Below are positions 1-5,807 of a stretch of DNA of 5,807 nucleotides, piece by piece (positions within the stretch are counted from its first letter, which is position 1; each line of letters starts with the position of its first letter). This DNA comes from Bacteroidales bacterium (GTDB taxonomy: Bacteria; Bacteroidota; Bacteroidia; Bacteroidales; UBA7960), in assembly GCA_007124575.1 (NCBI GenBank), contig SLEW01000075.1, forward strand, positions 1-5,807. Reading direction: 5' to 3'. Both the position numbers and the translations under genes were made by a program. The notes below the pieces were generated by a model. It did not search any database and was not told where the DNA came from. It saw only the letters and a list, made by a program, of their open reading frames with translations.

Positions 1-182
1 ACCAGGTATTCAGCATGTGGCGTCTTGCCGGCTCCCCCTGCACTGAGATTGCCAATGCTGATCACAGGAATGTCAAATGATTCAGAAGGTAATATGCCCC
101 AGTCGAAAAAAAGATTACGGATCCATACACCAAGACCGTAAAGGAAAGCAAAAGGTATGAGCAATATCCGTAGCCAGTTCAT
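1..182 (-). CDS. lpxK: Tetraacyldisaccharide 4'-kinase (LpxK), N-terminal part only
   Basis: LpxK phosphorylates the 4' position of the tetraacyldisaccharide-1-phosphate lipid A precursor, at the cytoplasmic face of the inner membrane. Only the first 60 codons are present; the gene continues past the left edge. A hydrophobic N-terminal helix (about residues 4-20) with the 'YGLGVWIRN' pattern is followed by 'SFDIPVISIGNLSAGGAGKT' at about 35-54. This is the family's beta strand plus P-loop: IGN at 43-45 and GGAGKT at 49-54, with Lys53 and Thr54 as the nucleotide-binding residues. The ATG at 182-180 gives an N-terminus of the usual length before the P-loop, and no better upstream start is visible. 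The gene diverges from the NIF3 gene. The P-loop context and membrane helix make the family call strong; activity cannot be judged from a fragment. Confidence 0.88.
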   Translation of the reverse strand, partial: MNWLRILLIPFAFLYGLGVWIRNLFFDWGILPSESFDIPVISIGNLSAGGAGKTPHAEYL

Positions 183-186
183 GCGT

Positions 187-217
187 CAAAGGTAAATATT
201 TATTTTGGTATGATAAA
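187..217 (-). promoter_or_regulatory. Weak candidate promoter for lpxK
   Basis: Read on the minus strand, TACCTTTG (194-187) matches the Bacteroidetes -7 consensus TAnnTTTG exactly. It is preceded, after a 19-base spacer, by TTTA (217-214), one base off the -33 TTTG. The -7 box ends only four bases before the lpxK ATG, so transcription would begin at or inside the start codon and give a leaderless or near-leaderless mRNA. That is possible, but it makes a chance match equally plausible. Confidence 0.25.
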
Positions 218-251
218 CCTATGCATCAACAAATTACAACAACAATAAACC

Positions 252-295
252 CATGGTAAAATCTTGTATTTCAGTACAAAATAAGCATGGTAAAA
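252..295. repeat. Short inverted repeat flanked by 10-base direct repeats in the divergent intergenic region
   Basis: The arms TTGTA (264-268) and TACAA (275-279) form a dyad around six bases. The 10-mer CATGGTAAAA occurs on either side, at 252-261 and 286-295, and CCATGGTA recurs at 404-411 over the NIF3 start. The arrangement lies about 40 bases upstream of the NIF3 promoter and resembles a small operator. The arms are short and the region is A/T rich, so this may be coincidence. Confidence 0.25.
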
Positions 296-334
296 GCAGG
301 ATCTCCTGCCAGCTATCGTATTCGCCTCCTTATC

Positions 335-364
335 TTTGTGGCTGAAAAAAATACAGTAACTTTG
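335..364 (+). promoter_or_regulatory. Bacteroidetes-type promoter for the NIF3 - zinc-ribbon unit
   Basis: TTTG at 335-338 is followed by an 18-base spacer and TAACTTTG at 357-364. This fits the sigma-ABfr consensus (TTTG, about 19 bases, TAnnTTTG), with a spacer about one base short of the usual length. Transcription would start near 370, giving a leader of about 35 bases before the ATG at 406. It is the best consensus match in the divergent region. Confidence 0.55.
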
Positions 365-405
365 ATGTAAAAGCGTTATGTAACGGTCTGTAAAAATGGC
401 AAACC

Positions 406-1500
406 ATGGTATTAAGAGACGTAATTAATGCAATTGAAGACGCTGCCCCCTTTTCCTGGCAGGCGTCTTATGATAACTCCGGCATTCAGATAGGCTCACC
501 CGAACAAGAGGTAAGGCGCGGTCTTGTTGCCTTGGATCTTACACCCGCGGTGATGGAGGAAGCCATCGAAAAGAAGTGCGACCTGGTCATTACCCACCAT
601 CCGCTCATTTTTGAGGGGCTGAAAAGCATCACCGGTGCCACGGCAACCGAGACACTCGTAAGCGATGCCATCAGAAACCGGATCGCTGTTGTTTCTGTAC
701 ACACCAACGTGGACAGCAGCGCCTTCGGGGTCAATTATATGCTTGCTTTAAAACTGGGTATCCTAAAACCACACATTTTAAGACCTGCAGACAACTGGCT
801 GAAAAAATTAGTCACGTTTTGCCCGGTAAGTCATGCCGATAAAGTGCGTGCTGCCCTGTTTGAAGCGGGCGCCGGAAAAATTGGAGAATACGACTGCTGC
901 AGTTTTAATGTTGAAGGAAGAGGGTCTTTCCGTGCAGGAGACAATGCAAATCCATATGTGGGAAACATTAAAGAGCTGCACTATGAAAAGGAGGAACGTA
1001 TTGACACTATTTTTCCGCGGCACCTGCAAAACGCAGTCCTGAAAGCTATGATATCAGCACATCCCTATGAGGAAGTGGCTTATGATATCTACCCCCTGGA
1101 TAACAGGTATGAAAAAGCAGGTTCCGGCATGGTTGGTGAACTTAATGAACCGGTAAGACCTTCTGAATTCATTCAAATGATAAAAAATACCCTTGACGTC
1201 AAATGTATACGACACACTGACCCCGCAGGCTCAAACATTAAAAAGGTCGCATTATGCGGTGGATCCGGGTCATTTTTGATCCCCGATGCCATTAAGTCTG
1301 GTGCCCAGGCTTTTATTACTTCTGACATTAAATATCATCAGTTCCAGGATGCTGCCGGCAGTTTGCTTTTAATTGATGCCGGACATTATGAGACTGAGCA
1401 ACATACAAAGGAATTGATTCATGATATCATTCAGAAAAAAATGATTAACTTTGCACTCCTGATTTCTGAAGTGGATACAAACCCCGTCAGATACGCATAA
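406..1500 (+). CDS. NIF3/DUF34 family dinuclear metal-centre protein (GTP cyclohydrolase I type 2-like)
   Basis: A complete 364-residue member of the NIF3 family (YbgI/YqfO), cytosolic proteins that form toroidal hexamers with two metals per subunit. Their physiological substrate is unsettled, and the 'GTP cyclohydrolase type 2' label rests on limited data. The N-terminal half carries YDNSGIQIG (22-30), VITHHPLIF (61-69) and HTNVD (99-103). The C-terminal half carries CGGSG (284-288), TSDIKYH (305-311) and DAGHYETE (324-331). Predicted metal ligands are His64, His65, Asp103, His327 and Glu331, all present. Residues of about 130-235 form the PII/CutA-like insert found in the long, roughly 370-residue YqfO-type members, including 'ISAHPYEEVAYDIYPL' (216-231). 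The ending TNPVRY resembles other Bacteroidetes homologues. The ATG at 406 is preferred because the out-of-frame ATG at 396 opens only a ten-codon frame. It leads a probable operon with the zinc-ribbon gene 106 bases downstream. Confidence 0.93.
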   Translation: MVLRDVINAIEDAAPFSWQASYDNSGIQIGSPEQEVRRGLVALDLTPAVMEEAIEKKCDLVITHHPLIFEGLKSITGATATETLVSDAIRNRIAVVSVHTNVDSSAFGVNYMLALKLGILKPHILRPADNWLKKLVTFCPVSHADKVRAALFEAGAGKIGEYDCCSFNVEGRGSFRAGDNANPYVGNIKELHYEKEERIDTIFPRHLQNAVLKAMISAHPYEEVAYDIYPLDNRYEKAGSGMVGELNEPVRPSEFIQMIKNTLDVKCIRHTDPAGSNIKKVALCGGSGSFLIPDAIKSGAQAFITSDIKYHQFQDAAGSLLLIDAGHYETEQHTKELIHDIIQKKMINFALLISEVDTNPVRYA

Positions 1501-1606
1501 ATTTGTTGGGATCAAGTTCTACTTTATTCATTGAAATGCCCCATAGCAGGGTTTAAAAGAAACAATACCATAGTCACAGAGAATCATCGAAAAACCCCCG
1601 ATATTT

Positions 1607-2476
1607 ATGGCCAAGCAAAAAAAGACTGCAAAAAAAGAGAAAGAAGCAGAAAAAATGATCAATCCGAGCACCGGAACCGAAGGTTCACCTGTTGAGGTGC
1701 CGGAGACCGCTACCGAAGAGAGTATTGAAAAGACGGTCAAAAACAAACTGACTTCCCTCTATACTTTGCAAAACATTGATTTTAAGATAGACAGGCTTCG
1801 AAGCGTAAGAGGTGAGTTGCCGCTTGAGGTGCAGGACCTGGAAGACGAAATTGCCGGACTGGAAACTCGCCTGGAAAAGTTCAATAATGAAATAAATGAG
1901 CTTGAGACTGAGATATCCAATAAAAAAATTTCAGCTCAGGAAAGCCTGGAGCTTATCAAGAAATATGAAGCTCAGCAAATGAACGTTCGCAATAACCGCG
2001 AATATGATTCATTGTCGAAAGAAATTGAATACCAGACCCTTGAAGCCCAGCTGGCAGAGAAAAAAATGAAAGAGTTTGCCGCCGAGGTTGAGGCCAAACA
2101 AGAGCTTTTGAAAGTTGTAGAAGAGGAGCTTAATGAGCGGAAGCAGGATCTGGAGGCTAAGAATGCCGAACTCAGCGACATTGTGGCCGAAACAGAGAAA
2201 GATGAAGCCATATTGTTAAAGCAGGCTGAAAACCAGAAAAATGAGATCGAAGAAAGACTGCTTAACGCCTATCAGCGGATCCGGGAAAATGCCCGCAATG
2301 GCCTTGCCGTGGTACCTGTAGAAAGAGATGCCTGTGGCGGCTGTTTTAATAAAATTCCTCCCCAGCGGCACCTTGATATCCGGCTGAACAAAAAAATCAT
2401 CGTGTGCGAATATTGTGGCCGCATCCTCATTGATGATGTTATCGTAGAGACAGTAAAAGAAAAGATGGGCGAATAA
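1607..2476 (+). CDS. Coiled-coil protein with C-terminal C4 zinc ribbon (DUF164/CdsZ family)
   Basis: A complete 289-residue protein. Residues 1-17 are Lys/Glu rich and 18-45 look like a flexible acidic linker. From about 46 to 230 the composition is that of a long antiparallel coiled coil, including LPLEVQDLEDEIAGLE (71-86) and the family signature NNREYDSLSKEIE (129-141). The C-terminus has a zinc ribbon with CGGC (243-246) and CEYC (267-270), so all four zinc ligands are intact. This matches the zf-RING_7/DUF164 family, which includes Helicobacter HP0958. Proposed roles for members involve nucleic-acid binding or chaperone-like activity; the role in Bacteroidetes is unclear. No promoter is visible in the 106-base gap after the NIF3 gene, so co-transcription is likely. 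The start is uncertain: an in-frame ATG at 1655 (Met17) would remove the Lys-rich leader, and family similarity begins only near residue 44. Confidence 0.9.
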   Translation: MAKQKKTAKKEKEAEKMINPSTGTEGSPVEVPETATEESIEKTVKNKLTSLYTLQNIDFKIDRLRSVRGELPLEVQDLEDEIAGLETRLEKFNNEINELETEISNKKISAQESLELIKKYEAQQMNVRNNREYDSLSKEIEYQTLEAQLAEKKMKEFAAEVEAKQELLKVVEEELNERKQDLEAKNAELSDIVAETEKDEAILLKQAENQKNEIEERLLNAYQRIRENARNGLAVVPVERDACGGCFNKIPPQRHLDIRLNKKIIVCEYCGRILIDDVIVETVKEKMGE

Positions 2477-2490
2477 CCCGCTTCGGGGTT
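2475..2490 (+). terminator. Weak hairpin, possible terminator after the zinc-ribbon gene
   Basis: A five-pair stem AACCC/GGGTT with a six-base loop begins inside the stop codon of the zinc-ribbon gene. Only a very short T run follows and there is no proper U tract, so intrinsic termination would be inefficient. It may instead serve as an mRNA 3'-end or act from both directions at this convergent junction. Confidence 0.3.
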
Positions 2491-2522
2491 TGGCGTATTA
2501 AACCTGCCAGTCGAAGGTCAAC

Positions 2523-2538
2523 ATCCCGGGTCAGGGAT
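2523..2538 (-). terminator. Weak hairpin, possible 3' end of the barrel-protein transcript
   Basis: The stem ATCCC/GGGAT with a six-base loop lies eight bases beyond the stop codon of the minus-strand barrel-protein gene. It keeps the pairing seen in its sister hairpin at 2475-2490 although one base pair is reversed (A-T versus T-A). No U tract follows on the minus strand, so this is at most a weak intrinsic terminator. Confidence 0.3.
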
Positions 2539-2546
2539 TTGACGTA

Positions 2547-4028
2547 TTAAAACCGCCAGCCGAAGGTCAACCTGAATGTACTTGCGGTAAAATCCCTTTG
2601 TGTTACCGGTGGGTGCCAGCTGTCTCCCGGGAGGTTATAATCAGCCGGGTTGTCGCTGTCGGGCAGGTAAAGATGATAATCTTCGGAGTAAAAGCTATAA
2701 GCATAAGAAAAGTCAATGAAATAATCGTTATCTCTGATGCCCAGGCCGGCAGATATCACACTGCGTTGAGCGTCATTGATTTCTGAGCGGTATGGGTTAG
2801 AATAGTAACCATATCCGGCCCGCAGGATCAGGGGGTTTAGATTCAACTCGCCACCTACGCGTACGTTGTGCTGTTCGGTAAAGGCGTTCCTGATCTGGCT
2901 GTTTTCGTCGGAGAACATGTAATCGCTGCTGCGAAGGCGTGCGGAGGTATAGTCGATATATTCATAGTCAACGTTTATGGCACCCGATCCGCCAAACACA
3001 AGACCAATACTTCCTATGGCTTTCAGAGGAGTTTCCAGGTCATAGTCGAAACGACCTTCAGGCGACGTAGCCCTCTGGCTGTCGTAATCAAGGTTAAGGT
3101 CTGACTCCATGGAAGCACTGTACCGGTCGGTAAGTTCATAGAAGGTAGGTGTGTGGAATGCTCCGCCGATGCGTATCATGTCGGTAAGCCTCACTATGGC
3201 GCCGAACTTAAAGTTATAGCCGCTCCCTGTTGTTTTGAGCCTGTTGGAGTAGGTCATGGAATTAAATACCTCGCTGGTGCCCTCGCTGTCTTTTTCCATG
3301 AATACGCTTTCTTCTTCATAGGATACCGAAGGAAATCCTACGGTGGCTCCGAGATATACCCTGTCGTTGTAGTTAGCTCCCATGGAGAGTACCAGTTCCC
3401 TGACAGAGCCTGTGGTGTTTGTTTCTTGTCGCTGATCGACGCCATGGAGCATGTCTGCAAAAAAACCGTCATCATCTTCGCCCAGCAGCCATGTTTCCCA
3501 AGCCAGCTCTGTGGAGAAGGGATCCAGGTTGTCTACGCTTCCTTCGGACTGTGCCTGCTGCAGAAGGCTTGCCATTTTGGAACTGTAGGGGTTAAACCCT
3601 TCAGCGATCCAGCGGTTGTTGAAATTGTTATGCCTGTTGATGCCAAAGCCTACGTTAACAAACTGCCAGCCGTCTTCATTCTGTGCACCTCCCATAGGAA
3701 AAGCAAAAACCACCCCCACATTATTCAGGTTAAAGTTGTATTTCATGTCTTCCTCCCAGTTGTTGAAGTATTGGCTTTCAACGGCACTATAGTTCAACAC
3801 GGGGCTGATGGTAAATTCAGAGCTTCTGTAGATGCCAATGCCCGCGGGGTTGATGCTTAGCGTGGAGAAGTCACCCCCCAGTGCACCAAAAGAGCCGCCC
3901 ATGGCGTTAAACCGTGCTGTGCCTCCCGGGAATATTTGTGAATATCGCAGGGCATCCATTTCATTTTGCGCCATTGCAGGGCTTAAGCCAAGCAAAGCAG
4001 CCACAAGTACAATGATGAGCTTTCTCAT
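2547..4028 (-). CDS. Outer-membrane beta-barrel protein, OmpP1/FadL/TodX-like
   Basis: A complete 493-residue exported protein. Residues 1-20 form a type I signal peptide (basic n-region MRK, hydrophobic core, cleavage likely after AMA at 18-20). The mature start 'NEMDALRYSQ' (22-31) and the segments GGTARFNAMGGSFGALGGD (35-53) and SINPAGIGIYRSSEF (58-72) are typical of the FadL-like proteins common in Bacteroidetes, often labelled 'hemin receptor' or 'outer membrane transport protein'. The NPAG motif (60-63) is shared with FadL-family N-termini. The rest alternates amphipathic strands with polar loops rich in Asp, Ser and Tyr, and ends in a C-terminal Phe (WRF), the usual barrel-assembly signal. 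A role in passage of hydrophobic compounds is inferred from the family; the substrate is unknown. It lies downstream of the lipoprotein gene on the same strand but behind a strong terminator, with only 26 bases between the U tract and the ATG. Confidence 0.82.
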   Translation of the reverse strand: MRKLIIVLVAALLGLSPAMAQNEMDALRYSQIFPGGTARFNAMGGSFGALGGDFSTLSINPAGIGIYRSSEFTISPVLNYSAVESQYFNNWEEDMKYNFNLNNVGVVFAFPMGGAQNEDGWQFVNVGFGINRHNNFNNRWIAEGFNPYSSKMASLLQQAQSEGSVDNLDPFSTELAWETWLLGEDDDGFFADMLHGVDQRQETNTTGSVRELVLSMGANYNDRVYLGATVGFPSVSYEEESVFMEKDSEGTSEVFNSMTYSNRLKTTGSGYNFKFGAIVRLTDMIRIGGAFHTPTFYELTDRYSASMESDLNLDYDSQRATSPEGRFDYDLETPLKAIGSIGLVFGGSGAINVDYEYIDYTSARLRSSDYMFSDENSQIRNAFTEQHNVRVGGELNLNPLILRAGYGYYSNPYRSEINDAQRSVISAGLGIRDNDYFIDFSYAYSFYSEDYHLYLPDSDNPADYNLPGDSWHPPVTQRDFTASTFRLTFGWRF

Positions 4029-4054
4029 AACGGGAAAAGTTGATTTTGGTTATT

Positions 4055-4100
4055 AAAAAACCTCCCGGCATGAACCGGAGTGAGTTGTAAGCCGGGAGGT
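4055..4100 (-). terminator. Strong rho-independent terminator after the lipoprotein gene
   Basis: On the minus strand a perfect ten-pair stem (arms 4100-4091 and 4069-4060, ACCTCCCGGC with GCCGGGAGGT) encloses a 21-base loop. The arm is followed immediately by a run of T that extends to 4055. It sits 34 bases after the lipoprotein stop codon. The long loop is unusual, but the GC-rich stem and T run are otherwise classic. On the plus strand the stem is followed only by GGTTTTAT, so activity in that direction would be weaker, and no plus-strand gene leads into it. Confidence 0.88.
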
Positions 4101-4134
4101 GGTTTTATATTGGAGGTTTAGTTACGATGTGGTA

Positions 4135-5807
4135 TTAGCGGTTTCTTCTGCCTGAGGATGAACTGCTGCTTGATGAGGAGCTGCTGGTTCTGCTGGTTCC
4201 TGAGCTGCGACTGGAGGAGCTGCTTCGCGGTGGTGAAGCTGTGCTTCTTGACGAGGAGCTGCTTCGTGGTGGTGAAGCTGTGCTTCTTGACGAGGAGCTG
4301 CTTCGCGGTGGTGAAGCTGTGCTTCTGGACCTTGAACCCGAGCTGGAGGGCCTTGCGGTAGACCTTGAGGGTGTACGGCTTGGTGGTGTATAGCTCGGAC
4401 GGCCTCTGTTGGTGCGTGAGGGCTGTGTTGTGGGACGGCTGTCGCGCGTACTGCCTGGTGCAGCTTGTTCACGGGATGGTCTTTCAGACGCGGGCCTTGC
4501 CGACGGTGTTGGCCTTGACCGCTGTGGTGAGCTTGGCTGCTGGTAGCTTGGAGAAGTATAAGACCTTGGCGGTGTATATTCCTCACGGCCGGCTGCTTCT
4601 CTTTGCTGCCTCCCGGAGCTTGTTTGTTGCGGGCGTGTATACCTTTCGGAGCCTTCTCTTTGATAGGACTCACGTGTGGAGGTTGAACGATAGTCTTCCA
4701 CGCGGCGTCCTGGCTGATAGGCTTCTCTGGTTTCTCTCTCGCGTTCACCTTCAGCACGCTCTTGTTGTGTGGATTCTTCTGTGCGCTGAACGCTTTGTTC
4801 ACGTCTGGTTTCCTCGCGTTCTTGTGTTTGTTCACGTTGCTCTGCCACTTCACCGCTGGTGCCCCTGGTGCGCGCAGCCTGTGTGTCTTCTTCCCTGCGC
4901 TCCTGGCGGCTGTCTTCGCGACGCATTTCCTGATCCGTGGTGGCGGCAAGCATCTGGCGCCGTCCGTCCTCGTCACGATAAGTTCTTTCTTCGAAAGTCT
5001 CTGCAAAGCTGGTACGTCCTGATGTTTGCGTGCGCCCGTCGGATCCGCGGCCTACGGTACCACCGGTTGCCCCGCGCGGTCCATAGTGGTATGCTGTGGT
5101 GCCGTCAAAGCTATTGTAGTAGTAATAGGGATAGCCGCCCCAGTGACCATAGTGCGGAGGCCAGAAGCCATGATAGCCCGCCATTAAGCCCATGTGATAG
5201 CCATGCCAGAATGAGCCATGGTGAAATCCATACCACGGCCTGTGCCATCTGTGGTGATGCCAGAACGGGTTGTGCCATCCTGGAGCATAATATCCGCCAA
5301 AATAAAATGGGGAGTAACCAAAGCCCAGGTATATGCTTGTACCGAAATGATAAGGATTCCAGGTGTAGAAAAACATGTTGGTGTAGAACGGATCAAAGTA
5401 GTGGAAGCTGGAATAAGGCCTGTGAAAACGCCTGATTCGGCTTGCATAGCTATAATCGTAATAATCACCGTAATAGTAATTATTTACTATAACCTTATTA
5501 CCATCCTCATCATAATAATATTCCTGGTCCTTTTCTTCATCGTAATAATAATACTCTTCATCTTGCTCACCAGAATAATAATCAGACGTGCCTCCTGCTG
5601 GGGAAGCATTGGCAGTGCCTTGCTGGTGGCGGTCAGGTACCCTGTCCTCATCAATGACTTCCACGGTTCTGCCTTCGCCCTCTATGGAGCGTCTGTCGGC
5701 TTCATCGCGTTCTTCCCGGGGATTGTAGTAAACGTCATCTTCGTGGCTGACTCCATGCTGGGTTGCAGAACATCCCGCAAGGGCCAGGGCCACCATAAAA
5801 CCTGTAA
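4135..5807 (-). CDS. Low-complexity lipoprotein with Tyr-, His/Trp- and Ser/Pro/Arg-rich zones (5' end outside window)
   Basis: I do not recognise a named family. The frame stays open to the right edge. Numbering from the first in-window ATG (5796), the start reads MVALALAGC with lipobox LAGC at 6-9. That Met has no basic n-region before it and the frame continues upstream as TGF, so the true start is almost certainly beyond the window. Cys9 would be lipidated. No Asp/Glu cluster directly follows it; the first acidic run is at 19-21, so a surface-export signal is not obvious. Zones: acidic with Tyr runs (70-117); aromatic with Gly and His (124-240), including 12 His in 175-218; Glu/Arg/Gln rich and probably helical or disordered (263-400); Ser/Pro/Arg rich (401-553) with three 13-residue repeats, an 11-Ser run (538-548) and a basic end GRRNR. 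The long open frames in other registers here are composition artefacts. The lipobox and unbroken frame support a real gene; an envelope location is inferred and its function is unknown. Confidence 0.8.
   Translation of the reverse strand, partial: TGFMVALALAGCSATQHGVSHEDDVYYNPREERDEADRRSIEGEGRTVEVIDEDRVPDRHQQGTANASPAGGTSDYYSGEQDEEYYYYDEEKDQEYYYDEDGNKVIVNNYYYGDYYDYSYASRIRRFHRPYSSFHYFDPFYTNMFFYTWNPYHFGTSIYLGFGYSPFYFGGYYAPGWHNPFWHHHRWHRPWYGFHHGSFWHGYHMGLMAGYHGFWPPHYGHWGGYPYYYYNSFDGTTAYHYGPRGATGGTVGRGSDGRTQTSGRTSFAETFEERTYRDEDGRRQMLAATTDQEMRREDSRQERREEDTQAARTRGTSGEVAEQREQTQEREETRREQSVQRTEESTQQERAEGERERETREAYQPGRRVEDYRSTSTRESYQREGSERYTRPQQTSSGRQQREAAGREEYTPPRSYTSPSYQQPSSPQRSRPTPSARPASERPSREQAAPGSTRDSRPTTQPSRTNRGRPSYTPPSRTPSRSTARPSSSGSRSRSTASPPRSSSSSRSTASPPRSSSSSRSTASPPRSSSSSRSSGTSRTSSSSSSSSSSSGRRNR
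4214..4330 (-). repeat. Three in-frame 39-base tandem repeats in the lipoprotein tail
   Basis: Three consecutive 39-base units (4214-4252, 4253-4291, 4292-4330) encode three copies of a 13-residue Arg/Ser/Thr/Ala/Pro unit containing RSTASPP and a run of five Ser. The units differ only at 4267 (T where copies 1 and 3 have C) and 4327 (G where copies 1 and 2 have T). Both changes are third-position and silent. The near identity points to recent expansion, and the unit length of 13 codons keeps the frame whatever the copy number. Confidence 0.95.

Larger units (their letters stand above)
2475..2571. repeat. Two tandem copies of a hairpin-plus-34-base module at the convergent gene junction
   Basis: Bases 2489-2522 and 2538-2571 align without gaps at 30 of 34 positions, offset 49. 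Mismatches are at 2493/2542, 2503/2552, 2505/2554 and 2511/2560. Each copy is preceded by a five-pair hairpin, AACCC/GGGTT at 2475-2490 and ATCCC/GGGAT at 2523-2538, offset 48. The right copy contains the last eight codons and stop of the barrel-protein gene on the minus strand, encoding LTFGWRF after the preceding residues. The left copy is a detached version reading LTFDWQV and stop. The left copy begins inside the stop codon of the zinc-ribbon gene. The simplest reading is a tandem duplication of the 3' end of the barrel-protein gene with its trailing hairpin, followed by drift. Confidence 0.8.

Noticed and set aside
486..1029. Several small frames opposite or overlapping the NIF3 gene
   Set aside because: They overlap the complete NIF3 coding sequence, whose metal ligands and motifs are all intact.
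1501..1606. A possible promoter between the NIF3 and zinc-ribbon genes, around TACTTTAT at 1520-1527
   Set aside because: It misses two of the four key -7 positions and the nearest upstream TTG is only about 11 bases away, so it does not fit the Bacteroidetes spacing.
2598..3104. Two small plus-strand frames (62 and 78 codons) opposite the barrel-protein gene
   Set aside because: They are antisense shadows with no start signals or recognisable motifs.
3153..3860. A 235-codon plus-strand frame opposite the barrel-protein gene
   Set aside because: It lies entirely within the antisense of a clear signal-peptide-bearing outer-membrane protein and shows no domain or promoter of its own.
4214..4330. 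Tandem repeat considered as a CRISPR array
   Set aside because: The units are contiguous, have no spacers between them and translate in frame as part of the lipoprotein.
4122..5006. A 294-codon minus-strand frame overlapping the lipoprotein, containing repeats rich in His, Gln, Ala and Pro
   Set aside because: It is the shifted reading of the repetitive Ser/Pro/Arg tail. Its repeats mirror the 39-base units, it has no recognisable domain, and the lipoprotein frame carries a lipobox and a terminator in the right place.
4365..5435. A 356-codon plus-strand frame opposite the lipoprotein
   Set aside because: Skewed composition on the other strand suppresses stops here. The product has no coherent domain, no promoter and no neighbour in that direction.

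Overview
The window looks like a chromosomal segment from a Bacteroidetes bacterium, probably order Bacteroidales or a close relative. The evidence is a Bacteroidetes-type promoter (TTTG, 18-base spacer, TAnnTTTG), A/T-rich start regions without Shine-Dalgarno sequences, an LpxK start typical of the phylum, and an outer-membrane barrel protein of the 'NEMDALRYSQ...FGALGGDFS' type. This assignment is inference from the sequence alone.

Layout, left to right. (1) Bases 1-182, minus strand: the first 60 codons of lpxK (lipid A 4'-kinase), running off the left edge. (2) Bases 183-405: a 223-base divergent intergenic region with a good promoter for the rightward genes, a weaker leftward promoter candidate and a small inverted repeat. 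(3) Bases 406-2476, plus strand: a probable two-gene unit, a NIF3/DUF34 dinuclear-metal protein followed by a coiled-coil protein with a C-terminal C4 zinc ribbon (DUF164/CdsZ type). (4) Bases 2475-2571: a convergent junction built from two tandem copies of a hairpin-plus-34-base module, one copy of which overlaps the last codons of the next gene. (5) Bases 2547-4028, minus strand: an OmpP1/FadL-like outer-membrane barrel protein. (6) Bases 4055-4100: a strong intrinsic terminator on the minus strand. (7) Bases 4135-5807, minus strand: a large low-complexity lipoprotein, open at the right edge. It has an acidic Tyr zone, a His/Trp/Tyr/Gly zone, a Glu/Arg/Gln zone and a Ser/Pro/Arg tail with a 3 x 39-base tandem repeat.

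How the genes may work together: lpxK, the barrel protein and the lipoprotein all belong to the cell envelope. The NIF3/zinc-ribbon pair is a familiar Bacteroidetes neighbourhood of poorly understood housekeeping function. I see no mobile element, CRISPR array, tRNA or rRNA gene, and no clear new multigene system. The least ordinary parts are the duplicated hairpin junction and the compositionally extreme lipoprotein. No gene-free stretch exceeds 300 bases.
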